A stretch of 5,177 nt of DNA from Aquisalimonas sp. (lineage in GTDB: Bacteria > Pseudomonadota > Gammaproteobacteria > Nitrococcales > Aquisalimonadaceae), in contig SLMR01000377.1 of the NCBI GenBank assembly GCA_007133445.1, positions 1 through 5,177 of the forward strand. Direction: 5' to 3'. Below the pieces are notes generated by a model. That model did no database searches. It saw only the letters and a list, made by a program, of their open reading frames with translations, and was not told the DNA's origin. The first letter of the stretch is position 1, and each line of letters begins with the position of its first letter. This document shows, piece by piece, positions 4,478-5,177 of this stretch. The translations under genes were made by a program, and so were the position numbers.

Positions 4478-5177
4478 GTGTTGAGGAATCTGCACCTGAA
4501 AGTGCTGGCCCTGGCCTTGATTGTCGGCGCCGGCATTCTGATGTGGCACAAGGTGGCCAATCTCGGCCTGCCGCTGCTGCCGGACGAGGAAACGGCCATC
4601 TGGACCGTCGAGGCACGGGTGCACCTGCAGGCCGAGGGCGGCCCCGCCCAGGTGGACTTCATGCTTCCGGCGGACCCGCCCGGCTTCAGCATGCTGAGCG
4701 AGGACTTCGTCTCCGGCCGCTTCGGGCTCTCCCGCGAGGTGGGTCCGGTGAACCGCCAGGCCCTCTGGGCGGCCCGCCGCGCGAACGGACAGCAGACCCT
4801 CTATTACCGCGCACAGCTCACTGAGGCCCGCAACGGCGACACCCGCACGGTGGAAGGACCGCAGCCGTCATTCCCGTCCGTACCGGACTACCCGGAACCC
4901 TACGGCTCCGCCGCCATGACCGTGCTCGAGGAGGTCCGCGAAGGGTCCGCCGACATTGCCTCGTTCACGCGACGACTGCTGGAACGCTACTACGCCGACA
5001 GCCCCGACGAACACATCCAGGTACTCCGCGGCGGCATCGAGACCGATGTCGAGCATGTGGAGAACGTGATCCACATCCTCGCGGGTGCCCGCATTCCCGC
5101 GCGGCCGGCCCACGTGCTGCAACTGCAGGAAGGCATGCGCCGCGCCGAGCTGACGCCCTACCTGGAGATCCACAACG
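4478..5177 (+). CDS. UUP1-type membrane protein: inactive transglutaminase fused to 7 TM helices, 5' part
   Basis: The first 233 codons are present; the family is roughly 500 residues and the seven-helix C-terminal part lies beyond the window. An N-terminal TM segment (about residues 5-24, LHLKVLALALIVGAGILMW) is followed by the family-typical GLPLLPDEETAIWTVEA and LSEDFVSGRFGLS, then an external domain. The stretch VIHILAGARIPARPAHVL (about 199-216) matches the transglutaminase core segment that normally reads 'GIPAR'. No Cys is found where the catalytic one should precede it (TDVEHVEN instead), and the later LTPYLEIHN lacks the His of the usual HAW motif, as expected for the inactive family. 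The start is GTG at 4478, with TTG at 4481 equally possible; GGGA at 4469-4472 is a weak ribosome site. An in-frame TAG at 4451 excludes longer forms. Relatives are usually linked to a RimK-like ATP-grasp ligase and a retropepsin-like protease. Confidence 0.85.
   Translation, partial: MLRNLHLKVLALALIVGAGILMWHKVANLGLPLLPDEETAIWTVEARVHLQAEGGPAQVDFMLPADPPGFSMLSEDFVSGRFGLSREVGPVNRQALWAARRANGQQTLYYRAQLTEARNGDTRTVEGPQPSFPSVPDYPEPYGSAAMTVLEEVREGSADIASFTRRLLERYYADSPDEHIQVLRGGIETDVEHVENVIHILAGARIPARPAHVLQLQEGMRRAELTPYLEIHN

Noticed and set aside
4270..4692. 140-codon minus-strand open frame overlapping the UUP1-type start
   Set aside because: It overlaps a strongly recognisable plus-strand protein and shows no family features of its own.
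1..5177. CRISPR arrays, tRNA or rRNA genes, insertion sequences, phage genes
   Set aside because: No regularly spaced repeats, no tRNA-like cloverleaf, no transposase or phage motifs were seen on either strand.

Overview
The window looks like a GC-rich chromosome segment from a gammaproteobacterium. Three things suggest this: an RND pump and adaptor of the usual proteobacterial layout, TerB-like and DsrE-like accessory proteins, and the start of an 'inactive transglutaminase fused to 7 TM helices' (UUP1-type) protein, a family I know mainly from Gammaproteobacteria. The acidic bias of several proteins would suit a halophilic or haloalkaliphilic group such as Ectothiorhodospiraceae. That is an inference from protein character, not an identification.

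Layout. Positions 1-2609, minus strand, hold a two-gene efflux operon. A periplasmic adaptor (1479-2609) is followed 51 nt downstream by the first 475 codons of an HAE1-type RND inner-membrane pump (1-1427, cut by the window edge). A 176-nt intergenic region (2610-2785) separates this operon from a divergent gene on the plus strand (2786-3253). That gene encodes a small exported DsrE-fold protein with two cysteines in its mature part. It converges, with a 30-nt gap, on a minus-strand gene for a cytoplasmic TerB-like protein (3284-3766), whose start is fixed by a strong Shine-Dalgarno sequence.

The 251-nt region 3767-4017 lies between the divergent TerB-like gene and a tiny plus-strand lipoprotein gene (4018-4170). 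It contains a good match to a sigma-54 (-24/-12) promoter, two upstream inverted repeats and a full 9-nt Shine-Dalgarno sequence. The lipoprotein matures to 29 residues, 18 of them Asp or Glu, and ends in five Asp and a Trp. A strong GC hairpin terminator follows (4194-4230). After about 250 nt without a convincing gene, the UUP1-type membrane protein begins (4478 to the window end). Its relatives usually sit beside RimK-like ATP-grasp ligase and retropepsin-like protease genes, which would lie beyond the right edge if present.

The adaptor and pump clearly work together. The remaining genes look like separately transcribed units. The most unusual element is the ultra-acidic mini-lipoprotein with its elaborate upstream region. 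A functional link to the UUP1/ATP-grasp peptide-modification system next door is possible but speculative.
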